A DNA stretch of 38,020 nucleotides. Source: Magnetococcales bacterium. GTDB lineage: Bacteria; Pseudomonadota; Magnetococcia; Magnetococcales; UBA8363. Positions 15,501 to 22,343 of the stretch are shown here, piece after piece; position 1 is the first letter of the stretch, and every line of letters begins with the position of its first letter. The notes beneath the pieces were generated by a model. The model did not search any database. It was not told the DNA's origin and worked only from the letters and a program-made list of their open reading frames with translations. The translations under genes and the position numbers were made by a program. Location of the stretch: the NCBI GenBank assembly GCA_015232645.1, contig JADFZF010000009.1:1-38020 (forward strand), given 5' to 3'.

Positions 15501-17433
15501 CCAGCGCCGGCCCCCCTCCCTCGTCTGCAGCGGACACCGGCATAGGCAATGAAATACGCCACTTGAAGACTTCATCCATCACGGTCTGAATCTGGTGTTC
15601 CAGGGCCGCTACCCCGGCATCGGGACGAACGACAGCCTCTTCCAGACGTCGGATCGCCTCGTTCATCCCCTGCAGAACCTGGACATGGGGGGTGGCCTGC
15701 CGTTGTCCATCCCTCAAAACCTCTTCAAGGGCGGCTACCTCCTGACGTAACGCGGTCAGAGAGGTTCCCAGGTCCTGGACAGCAGCGGACGACTGCATCT
15801 TGACGGTGTCGCCGATGCGTCTGATCTCTTCATGGACCGAGCGGATAATGGGTTCGACGATGGTTGTTTCGTTGATCAGCCGTTGCAACTCTTCCAACAG
15901 CTGCGGACCCATGGACGACTCCGAATGGGGCGGCGAGACCTGGTGCGCGGCCAGGGGGGCCATGGTCTCCTGCCAGGTCTGGAGCAATCGTTGCGCTTCA
16001 GCGTGAATGAGCTGGGACAGATGCTCGACGAACATAGGTTGGGCCAAACTCTGTTTGAGATGGACGGCCAACTCCTTCAGTTCCGCCTGGGTGGCCTGGA
16101 CGCGATCATGATCCCCCTTGACCGCCGACAATACCGGCGCCAGCGCCTGAGAAAGGTCCCATTCCAGGGTGGCCTGTTCCACTTCTCGATGTATATGTTC
16201 CAAAACTGGCGCAAAAAATCCCGGGTTACGCAGTTGCGCCAGGGTATCCTGCATCATTTTCTTGAGGATACGCTCCGCCTCGGCCCCGTGCTGTCGCGAC
16301 AACGACTGCAACGATTCCACCACTATGGCCGACAGATCGGGACTACCGATCCGTTCCGCCAGTTCGGTGCCCTGACGGCTGATGGCCTGAAGAATTTCAT
16401 CCACAAAGGGTTGCAGGCCCACTGCGGGCTTTTCCCTGAGGCTGCCCGCCAGATGTTCCATCTGTTGTACCGAACGTTTGATGGCTTGGGTTTCGGAACC
16501 GGCCAGGTCGCGGACTTCGGCCAGGTCGCGCCGCATATCGTCGCGTAACTCTGCCAACAGGGATTCCTGGGTCTGCTGCTGACGGGCGTGTTCCCGCCTG
16601 GCCTCGTCATACCACTGCCTGGTGGTGTGACGAATCATCCCCCCCAGGCGCTCTTCCAATTCCACGGACAGTTGCGCCGTCATGGCAGCGGCCAAATCAG
16701 GAAACTGCTCGCGCAGTGTCTGGTCGGAACCGGTCTCGATGTTGGATCTGGCGAGATGTTCCAAAACCATGGTTTCGCGCGGCACCTCCTCCACCCACCG
16801 ACCGATCGTCCGGCCCAGCTCGATGGTATGCTGTTCCAACAGATGAAAATGTTTACGGATGACGGCCGCAAGCAACACCGAACTGATGATGCCGGCAATG
16901 GAAGTCAAAAATTTGAACGACGCCACTTGAAACAGGGTCTGAAGGGCCGACAGGGAGGGATTGTTTCCCTCTGGAAGAATGGTCGAGGCGGAAATGTGAA
17001 CCGCGATCAGGAGGCTGGCAAAGGTAAAGACCAACCCGGCATTGGCGAGATAGGAGGGTATGGCCTGGAATGATTTCAGTTCCGATAAAGGATACCCCAG
17101 ACTTTCGAGGGTAAAATGCTTTTCCGCAGTGGTGGAAGATCGCAACGTCTGTTTTTTTTCGGAAAAGAACAAGGTGGCGCGGTAACTGCGCCACGCCAGA
17201 GCCACGGTCGGATTGTGGCTGAGCAGGGCGTCGAGATTTTCCAGATGGCGTGCCAGGGCGACCGGGGAGGTGTAGGCCGCCACGGCCGCGGTGGCGTCCG
17301 TCACCCCTTGACGGCCTCGGGCCGCCAGAATCCGGAACCGAATCAGGGCCAACAACCCCCAAAAGACGATGAGTGCCGAGACGCCCCATGGCACCCCCGG
17401 GTGGTTGATCAGGTTGGCGGTCCATTCAAACAT
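9535..17433 (-). CDS. Giant MotA/TolQ/ZorA-like channel protein with repetitive coiled-coil tail
   Basis: This encodes 2632 residues; GGGGG lies 6 bases before ATG 17433. Three membrane segments sit in the first 195 residues: about 16-32 (ALIVFWGLLAL), 128-150 (LANAGLVFTFASLLIAVHIS) and 171-192 (SFKFLTSIAGIISSVLLAAV). The F-x-TS-x-x-G-x-x-x-S pattern of the third matches the MotA/TolQ/ExbB/ZorA proton-channel fold. From about 200 to 2150 the protein is almost continuous coiled coil. It includes a long block of 26-residue repeats (consensus near QPVLQAVETQAGRVVEQL) and an exact-phase 234-base tandem duplication at 11722-12189. A Pro/Glu-rich linker and a C-terminal helical domain (about 2490-2580) follow. 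ZorA proteins have cytoplasmic tails too, but those I know of total only about 700 residues. The ZorB-like partner follows; a receiver-ATPase and a large membrane protein precede it. Confidence 0.8.
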   Translation of the reverse strand: MFEWTANLINHPGVPWGVSALIVFWGLLALIRFRILAARGRQGVTDATAAVAAYTSPVALARHLENLDALLSHNPTVALAWRSYRATLFFSEKKQTLRSSTTAEKHFTLESLGYPLSELKSFQAIPSYLANAGLVFTFASLLIAVHISASTILPEGNNPSLSALQTLFQVASFKFLTSIAGIISSVLLAAVIRKHFHLLEQHTIELGRTIGRWVEEVPRETMVLEHLARSNIETGSDQTLREQFPDLAAAMTAQLSVELEERLGGMIRHTTRQWYDEARREHARQQQTQESLLAELRDDMRRDLAEVRDLAGSETQAIKRSVQQMEHLAGSLREKPAVGLQPFVDEILQAISRQGTELAERIGSPDLSAIVVESLQSLSRQHGAEAERILKKMMQDTLAQLRNPGFFAPVLEHIHREVEQATLEWDLSQALAPVLSAVKGDHDRVQATQAELKELAVHLKQSLAQPMFVEHLSQLIHAEAQRLLQTWQETMAPLAAHQVSPPHSESSMGPQLLEELQRLINETTIVEPIIRSVHEEIRRIGDTVKMQSSAAVQDLGTSLTALRQEVAALEEVLRDGQRQATPHVQVLQGMNEAIRRLEEAVVRPDAGVAALEHQIQTVMDEVFKWRISLPMPVSAADEGGGPALETSRLESILAALGDKLLRIQESVQQHIQTSPAPDSILEAIREQGQQIRQTLEQRPTSQWLQEILHQGLDGLSRDLSAALDVQGVAASIRREQDRNTQGLKDTLEEIQEVLTTPSSQSHDSQALLASFEASLTSVLQSFHQGNSDVGRLVEGMHEELKGRLGALEEDWRSGLAAMETRIPEADRMAEDFADLRREWQAETARLAQSMNEAMMVIRDELTRAAGDRRLALQEWLQELAGASNANPDLEPVLQTLRQHAAIIQEEVDRIQEVLRLEVQRGGESQRHSLEAVVEAFGQRLEQRLLPAVVQAVQNGQEGMVQRFDDLNQVLGQGEQGVTAALAELRHQVATNRLEPLLGAMRDGSERLTQGMEEVNRQLRETQAQTQASLEGIQQGIDRGVNDLSLRVEEVARLTREAMPALAGLQTLLGEGNQELMEQLDAMNRWLQEEVARAVTAQHATLVQLLDATPGHSETGLSTELLQATLDQMSGDLHHRMATMMELLRQETEQLGTARQYLLEMAAGHSTPPPPVLATNPSSEWKVALEDSTASLSRQMENMLEIIRQQSDTILTGYEQLLGLWGQDRHDPGNEAAMMVAMKEAMESEHARVMTYLDGLRQAAVEEVRSIADRHLEALGTAMRETWAGNDRSVELEGIRETLERHTEVQRQDQQRFDGITQALLQAQETQTQQIEESWNRSARELTMPILQSVEIHSRYLEEKFDHLLQDHNLQLLESVETRIIDATIRVDHAVQGVATSMQQVVARESEHLAQQVGQAMQNGHEPVRQALESQMVRVLEQVENLSRTGHQPVMTALETQSGRIVEHVYRSVQGLSQPVLQAVETQAGRVVEHLYRSLQTAAQPVLQAVETESGRIVEQLQRITQSANQPVLQSMAAHSERMVEQLRQTVHDAAQPVVTAIESQEVRLRNHVNESIQGVTAPMVQAVEAQVGRTVEYLGPAIHSVAQPVLQALASQSERLTQGLEGSINQAIRIVTEAVVAEREREMRHVDQSLQDVAQPLLQAVQTQAERIVEQLGRSIHDAAQPVVQVVELRSERLQHQVDAASGHVLQSLTQAVVAHTEQLQRHLDQSIDRAVPPVLQAVENQGKQVVEQIHLAIPKASQSLLQAMEAQTEQVTRHVDHATQPVMPALVRQTDRLMQHADESFLKAVQPILQAVEGRAGEVLGQLEQSVHQAIPKASQSLLQAMEAQTEQVTRHVDHATQPVMQALVRQTDRLMQHADESFLKAVQPILQAVEGRAGELLGQLEQTVVDVSQPLTEMIARQTEQWMQHVDSSFHDAVQPVLQAVGMQSEQVVERLGTEIREAGRSLRTVVESQATHIVQRGGDGLAAATQSIGQSLHEQAEGFARQVDLTVQQVNRIREALLEETRTLHKDHLEAIRGNIHDSIERRESVFTLDPALEAIHHHAEQQKHRINELETLIRRQRVEETEARREDMRRIVRTAMEALVRRDELQQALAVLKDQNGLLTRKQTDLVIAIQDESEQLFDRLQEVLAQMQRELLQATDQEELSRRWLITIREETKTLEDLVYSQRAAKREAGLRLDGQGGIHPLSKNMWDQLSSRKSSLGPPRPRSGEDREISPIVPMIVVAETKEADGTQVPKAMEQGRVETSGQPLSGDEEGRSPVEPADEFSSGEESPPQPAEEPLPIGSLPPVVTAAGVDAAAAPVTPWQVISALQGKPPKGTGASGSSPGPVEAIPWSTAGQTSAGTASASWAELVGPVRKRKSPFAQGPEEIAVSEPDGAPTVWKGPVKLAADVGTEPGAEPQSSADSLIHVVTETAIPLGEQRLPWVPHRQKHQDFAGRREAAMNGVVNRMARNIHERTQGSDEAITPILNRMSDLLASGRRLSDPQFANHLTNLVATMEFWVSDPTMANSPLINLDEDILELAGLIQEGVDETFRSDSSPATTPAPLQRRGIKPIVPRQSPFPAEVLAAATPLLSRHVREGSQPGQVYPERLDSLLHQYYARGKGKTTGQT
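11722..12189. repeat. 234-bp tandem duplication inside the giant coiled-coil gene
   Basis: Two head-to-tail copies, 11722-11955 and 11956-12189, match closely through at least 12178 with few substitutions, for example at 11734/11968. The period of 234 bases equals 78 residues, which is exactly three of the 26-residue units, so the frame and heptad-like phase are kept. The high identity compared with neighbouring degenerate units shows recent expansion or homogenisation. The repeat unit contains ATQPVMQALVRQTDRLMQHA and AVQPILQAVEGRAGE. Confidence 0.9.
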
Positions 17434-17490
17434 CCCTCATCCCCCACATTTCACCATCGCTGGATTGACCATTGAAGTTTCTCGAATTGT

Positions 17491-17517
17491 GTCCGGGCGG
17501 CGGCCATCTTCCCGGAC
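17491..17517 (-). other. Hairpin in the leader of the giant ZorA-like gene
   Basis: Perfect 7-base arms GTCCGGG (17491-17497) and CCCGGAC (17511-17517) enclose a 13-base loop, 58 bases before the start codon. No T-run follows, so it is not a terminator. A TTGACA lies upstream on the minus strand near 17535-17540, but no matching -10 is seen. The structure could influence translation or protect the transcript. Confidence 0.35.
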
Positions 17518-17617
17518 TGAACCCGACTTCCGCTTGTCAACTTACACCTGGAACAACGGACGCTGAATACCGATAAACAATCCGCATGCAAATATTAAAC
17601 CAAATCAGGCATGTCAC

Positions 17618-18526
17618 TCAATGCACAGCCTTGCCGATGGCTGCTGTCGCCACCACCGTATTGCCGGATCCGACGAACTCAACCTTGGAAAAGGCGATCC
17701 CTGCCGCCAAGGCAATGCCACGCCCATGGGTATCGAACATGCGGGCCGGATCAAACATCAAGTAGGGCTGCCAGTCGAATCCAGGCCCCTCATCCCGAAT
17801 GGTATACTGAATGCTCTGGCCAACACGCTCAAAGTCAACGTGTACCCTCTTGTGGGCATTCTCGGACAAAGACATGCGGCGATGGATCTCCTTTTCCCAA
17901 TCCACCGGGTCGGCAAGCCGGGATTTATCCTCATAGGTGATCCCCAGGTTGCCGTGTTCCACCGCGTTGAACAACAGCTCCCTCAGTCCGACCACCACAC
18001 TTTCACGTTCGCTGCAGGGACAGGAAAGCAACACGGAAAGATAATCGGCCTCTTCCAGGGATTGAAAGCTGAAATAACCTTTATCGAGGAGTCTCAGAGA
18101 ATTGGCTGCCGCCCGGGTCCGTTCCAGAAGGACACGATGGTCATAATAATGGTGAATGGCCGCCTGGGCGATGGCCAAAAGGGTCTCCCGATGAATCGGG
18201 CGGGTCAGATAATAGTAGGCCCCCAGTTCCAGACCTTGCGCCACGTCATAACTGGCGTCCTTGGAGGTGACGAATACCACGGGTATGTGGCGGGTATGGA
18301 CGTTTTTCTTGAGTTCCGTACACACTTCCAGACCCGTCATTCCCGGCATGACTATATCCAGGAGGATCAGATCGAAGGGGTGCTTGCGGGCCAACTCCAA
18401 CGCCTCCGGCCCATTGGTGGCAAAGGACAATTCATGCTCGTCGCCAAAAATCGACGAGAGAGTTTTGATGTTGGCAGCGATATCATCGACAATCAAAATC
18501 TGCCAAGGCATTTGCTGCTTGAGCAT
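17618..18526 (-). CDS. Response regulator fused to an RsbW-type ATPase domain
   Basis: This encodes 302 residues. Residues 8-125 form a receiver domain with the acidic pair Asp14/Asp15, phosphoacceptor Asp57 (LILLDIVMPGM) and Thr87. The usual invariant Lys of the TKP motif is Arg109 (YYYLTRPI). Residues about 165-300 form a GHKL ATPase domain: N-box LRELLFNAVEHGN, G1-box DEGPGF and G2-type MFDTHGRGIALA. There is no His-containing dimerisation domain, so this resembles the anti-sigma/serine kinase type (RsbW, SpoIIAB) joined to a receiver rather than a histidine kinase. It probably acts as a cytoplasmic phosphorylation-controlled switch whose partner is not encoded obviously nearby. It lies 49 bases after the 1183-residue membrane protein and 184 bases before the giant ZorA-like gene, suggesting it controls that machine. 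Confidence 0.85.
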   Translation of the reverse strand: MLKQQMPWQILIVDDIAANIKTLSSIFGDEHELSFATNGPEALELARKHPFDLILLDIVMPGMTGLEVCTELKKNVHTRHIPVVFVTSKDASYDVAQGLELGAYYYLTRPIHRETLLAIAQAAIHHYYDHRVLLERTRAAANSLRLLDKGYFSFQSLEEADYLSVLLSCPCSERESVVVGLRELLFNAVEHGNLGITYEDKSRLADPVDWEKEIHRRMSLSENAHKRVHVDFERVGQSIQYTIRDEGPGFDWQPYLMFDPARMFDTHGRGIALAAGIAFSKVEFVGSGNTVVATAAIGKAVH

Positions 18527-18575
18527 GGCTGGTTTGATCCTTGGTTGAGTTGACTAGCGAACGAATCCGGATGGT

Positions 18576-21500
18576 TCATTTGACTTTATTTTCTGACGGT
18601 CGACGCAAGGCTGTCGGACCAGTCCCTTTGGAAACCTGACGGCCCAGGAGCGGATTGGTCTCGGTGATATCGGGGTCGGGTGAATCCTGAGAACTCTCCC
18701 GGACCGGTTTATTTTCTTTGGGGCCAAGTATCCCTTTGAAATCTTGAAATGCAATCAAACGGTCCTGGATCTCCATGGCCTGAGTCTTGAGCTGATCCAG
18801 GGTATCCAGGTTGCGTTGGGTATAGGGACGATCCGATTGCAGGATGGTCTCCATGACATGAATGATGGCGTCGGCCTCCTTGGGGGCCTGATCAAGGATA
18901 GAGCGGTTCAGGTGATGGTTCAACATCACCGCTTGGGAAGGAAAGCCCCTTTTTCGATATTGAAGCTCACGCATTTTCATCCGTAGCACGGTCTGGCTAA
19001 TATCGTTGAAAATTTGCCTGAGTTCCATCAAACGTTGATCCATGGTGCTTGCCATGGCCTCCATTTCCCGCCGCAACCGTTCCTCTTCCAACCTTTTCTT
19101 TTGTTCCTCCGCCTCCTTGACCTTGGCGATGAGGCTATGGGCCTCTTCCAATAATTTTTGGCTCTCCTCTTCAAGGGCCAGACCGGTCACCACGTGATGA
19201 TCGGAATGGCGATCACGATTATCATCGATTACCTTCAATACTTCCAGGATCTGAGCCGTATTCAGGTTCATCCTCGATTCCATGCTGTTCAAGGTTTCGA
19301 GAAAATCGGCCTGGGAACCGGTTCCCGCCAGGGCGGGGATCATCCCCAGACTTTCCAACAGACTTTGTTCAAAATCCATGAGTTTTGTTTCGAAGGCGGA
19401 AAAGCGTTCATTCCAGGAGTGGGTCAAGTGGTGACCATACTTTTTTAATATTTCCACAGTTGGATAATAACTGTTTTCAAATATCGAAGGGATTGTAATA
19501 TCCAGAAGCGATTGTAATTCCGGCTGCAACCTGGCGATCAGATTTTTCAAGTTTGATGATCGTGCCAACGAATGAACAAAATCCCTGCGCCACTGGTAGT
19601 AGGAAATGGGGAACCATTCCGGTTGCGGACGGACCGATCGAAAAAAAATGATGGCAATGGTCCGAGAAACCAGCCCCAGGTGTTCCCTGAACCACAAGAT
19701 CGGGAAGCGAAATCGACGCAAAGCAGCACTGGACGCCCGATCCAGCCCTGTATCGACCAACTCGGTACTTTCGGCATCCAGCTGCCGGGAGTAGGCCTTG
19801 ACGATACGGTTGATCTGTTCCTTGGTCCGATTGGAGTTGTTACGCAAATGGATACATGTTTCGGTCAATACAGGACCATGGCTACCCGGCATTCGGCCCG
19901 GTTCAAGAAAAAACGTGGCAAACCACTGTCTGAGGGTATTCCTTCCGGGATGAACAAACCGATGCAACGCTGCCAGGCGAACGTTATAGGCTCGGGTCCA
20001 ATTGGGACGATTGAGGAGAAACATGCTGAAGAACCAAAGGATGAATCCTTCGACCGGATTGCGGTCGGCGGGGTGTTTGACTTCGGCGTCCAACCGATCC
20101 ACCTGCTGATGAAAACGCATTTCGACTTCATTTCTGGTGACCGGGGCGCGGTCACCAAGGACGGCCCGGGCATGCACCGAATCAAGAAGATCATTGCTGA
20201 TCTGGGTAAACTGCTTTTCCCATTGGGCCATTTCATCCAGGAGAACGTTCACCGATTCCAGGTCGCGTCGGCCATGGCGCGCCACCGAACGAGAAAATAA
20301 CAAGGGGTCGGCCAGATCCATACTGATGGAAAGAAACAGAATCGTGGCCAAAAACAACCCCCCGATCACCGTCCCATAGCGATCCACCAGAAAAAAACGT
20401 AACTCGGCAAAACTTTTATGCCGTGCTTCCGGAATCATGCCGGCACGTAGCCTTTCAATGGATTCCAACCTCGGAACGTTCATACTGGCGGTGATGACAT
20501 AATCTCCCGGCTGAATGTTGCCGGAAAGATCCACCTTCAACAATATGGTCAGATAGGACTTGGTCAACTCGTGCAAGTCTTCCACCACTTGTTGGTAAAT
20601 TTCCTTGGTATGTTCAAAATCAAGAATAATATCACCGACCATGGCATTGATCTGATAATGTTCGATGGCCAGGAGGCGTTTAATTTCCTCCAGGGAATAT
20701 CCTTTGACATTCATCATGCCATCCAGGGCGTTGAGGCGTCGGACGACATTGGTTTCGGTTTGTTCGATCTGCCTGGTGTAGGTGGCCCCTAGAAGATTGA
20801 TTTTTTGCCTGACCGAGGAAAAAAAATCGATGCCATAATTGGCCAGCATGATATCGATGGACTGGGCAAACGAGGTATTGTGAGACAGGCCGACGTCCGA
20901 AATCCCCGGTTCATACCCTCCGAAAATAATGAAATGTTTGGCCCAGTATCTCGGCCCCTTGCGCGCATCGCCACTGGAGGCCAACCCTTCCGCCTCATCG
21001 TTGGGGATGCTTTCCAACATGGGGACGAGAGTGGCGATGTTCTCGTCAAGCACCGCCTTGAGATCGAACAATGAGTTGGGATTTCTGGTCGACGGAAAAT
21101 ACCGGTTGCCCAGGGCTTCATGGATCCCCTTCTTGATCGTGGTGGCCTGGACCGCCAAATCCTCCTTCTTGGAAAAAATGGACACGATGCCGTCATAGTT
21201 GGTTTTGATGGATAACCCTGTCAGTATCAGGGCCAGGATCATCCATCGAGGTTTGAAAAAAAAAGCATCGCGAATTCCGGTGAAGACCCCTCCGCTGTCG
21301 GCGATGGCGGCAAAAAGTCGAGTCTTGAAGTCCAGAATGGCCGACGAGAGAGCAAATCCCACCAGCATCGATACCAGATATCGCCGGGATTCCCCCGCCG
21401 CCCCCTGAAAGATATCCTGGACCAGAAAAATCAATTCCTGCGATTGCAGCAGGTCGTTGACCCCTCGATAGGTGGTGTAGGAAGATCCAAGAAACAGTAG

Positions 21501-22127
21501 AATGGCCAGAGGGGGACGGGTCAGGATCACCCACTTGGAAACTGTTGCAAAAACTTTGGAAAAGAAACCACCGAACTCCTTGGGTCTTCTCCATATTTCT
21601 TTCAGCGTTGGTGAATAGCGGATGGCTGGCGGAAGCTTGGCGATCCGGGTGGTGGACTCCCGGGCAAAAAAAGCAAACAATCCATTCAGGGACGATTGGA
21701 ACAAAAGCCGGGTTAGTTGATGAAACGGGTTGTGCTCCAGACTGTTTTCCTGACCCAGGGCCAGTTGATCGCGAAACGCCTTCAGATGGCGCTCCGTCAT
21801 GCTTCGGTCCAGACTGTTGGCGTCGGTGGCTTCCGTTGGATCCAGACTCTTGCGATAGCCGACAATGATGCTGTTGATGCGGTTCAGATCATTGGGACTG
21901 AGCAGAGTCGGTAAAACTTTCCTGAGTTCGCTTTTGTTGCGCTCCAGGCGGTCGTAGGCTTCGACGGCAATGGGCGGCGCTTGCCCAGTCTGGCGGGAAT
22001 AGGGTTCGGACCTGGGGCTCGGTGCTGCCGAAATTTTTGCACAATCTTCCAGCCCCCCTTTGGCATCGGCACCAAACAGGTCTTCTACCAGGCTGCCGTA
22101 GAGCTTGAGAAGATCGTCATTGGCCAT
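18576..22127 (-). CDS. Large four-TM membrane protein of unknown family
   Basis: I do not recognise the family. From ATG 22127 (MANDDLLKLYGSLVEDLFGA) it is 1183 residues. The frame extends up to ATG 22328, but that start would leave no room for the promoter of the divergent gene at 22344, and residues before 22127 look non-coding. Membrane segments are visible at about 199-222 (VILTRPPLAILLFLGSSY), 249-266, 294-312 and 584-604 (TVIGGLFLATILFLSISMDL). The roughly 270 residues between TM3 and TM4 would form one domain on one side of the membrane. The C-terminal half is mostly helical, with a strong coiled coil near 1000-1060 (KVKEAEEQKKRLEEERLRRE), then a polar disordered tail. It heads the run with the receiver-ATPase and the ZorAB-like pair, so it may be their scaffold or sensor. 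Confidence 0.75.
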   Translation of the reverse strand: MANDDLLKLYGSLVEDLFGADAKGGLEDCAKISAAPSPRSEPYSRQTGQAPPIAVEAYDRLERNKSELRKVLPTLLSPNDLNRINSIIVGYRKSLDPTEATDANSLDRSMTERHLKAFRDQLALGQENSLEHNPFHQLTRLLFQSSLNGLFAFFARESTTRIAKLPPAIRYSPTLKEIWRRPKEFGGFFSKVFATVSKWVILTRPPLAILLFLGSSYTTYRGVNDLLQSQELIFLVQDIFQGAAGESRRYLVSMLVGFALSSAILDFKTRLFAAIADSGGVFTGIRDAFFFKPRWMILALILTGLSIKTNYDGIVSIFSKKEDLAVQATTIKKGIHEALGNRYFPSTRNPNSLFDLKAVLDENIATLVPMLESIPNDEAEGLASSGDARKGPRYWAKHFIIFGGYEPGISDVGLSHNTSFAQSIDIMLANYGIDFFSSVRQKINLLGATYTRQIEQTETNVVRRLNALDGMMNVKGYSLEEIKRLLAIEHYQINAMVGDIILDFEHTKEIYQQVVEDLHELTKSYLTILLKVDLSGNIQPGDYVITASMNVPRLESIERLRAGMIPEARHKSFAELRFFLVDRYGTVIGGLFLATILFLSISMDLADPLLFSRSVARHGRRDLESVNVLLDEMAQWEKQFTQISNDLLDSVHARAVLGDRAPVTRNEVEMRFHQQVDRLDAEVKHPADRNPVEGFILWFFSMFLLNRPNWTRAYNVRLAALHRFVHPGRNTLRQWFATFFLEPGRMPGSHGPVLTETCIHLRNNSNRTKEQINRIVKAYSRQLDAESTELVDTGLDRASSAALRRFRFPILWFREHLGLVSRTIAIIFFRSVRPQPEWFPISYYQWRRDFVHSLARSSNLKNLIARLQPELQSLLDITIPSIFENSYYPTVEILKKYGHHLTHSWNERFSAFETKLMDFEQSLLESLGMIPALAGTGSQADFLETLNSMESRMNLNTAQILEVLKVIDDNRDRHSDHHVVTGLALEEESQKLLEEAHSLIAKVKEAEEQKKRLEEERLRREMEAMASTMDQRLMELRQIFNDISQTVLRMKMRELQYRKRGFPSQAVMLNHHLNRSILDQAPKEADAIIHVMETILQSDRPYTQRNLDTLDQLKTQAMEIQDRLIAFQDFKGILGPKENKPVRESSQDSPDPDITETNPLLGRQVSKGTGPTALRRPSENKVK

Positions 22128-22343
22128 GGAAAATTCACGATTCCTTCCGCGTGGCGTTGCCAGCACAGATATGGTGACTCGCCTGACATGTCCCGCAGGG
22201 GTTTGCCGCTTACTTTCTACCATGAGGGCTCGGTTTTTATCCACGAAGAAAACCATCCAACCAGAAAACGATAGACTTCCCCCCCCCCGGCAGGCTACCC
22301 TTTCTCCCGGGCATCGAGGACCTTTCATGGACTTGGATGGGTC
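22128..22343. promoter_or_regulatory. Divergent intergenic region with a 10-base C tract
   Basis: This 216-base stretch separates the divergent 1183-residue membrane protein gene and the Sel1-repeat gene, and so must hold both promoters; I cannot assign -35/-10 elements with confidence. A run of ten C residues (22279-22288) stands out. Such tracts can change length by slippage and alter promoter spacing, or the reading frame if the longer start at 22328 were used. Confidence 0.4.

Noticed and set aside
22128-22328. N-terminal extension of the 1183-residue membrane protein to ATG 22328
   Set aside because: The extension is basic, lacks domain character, contains the poly-C tract, and would leave 15 bases for the promoter of the divergent gene.
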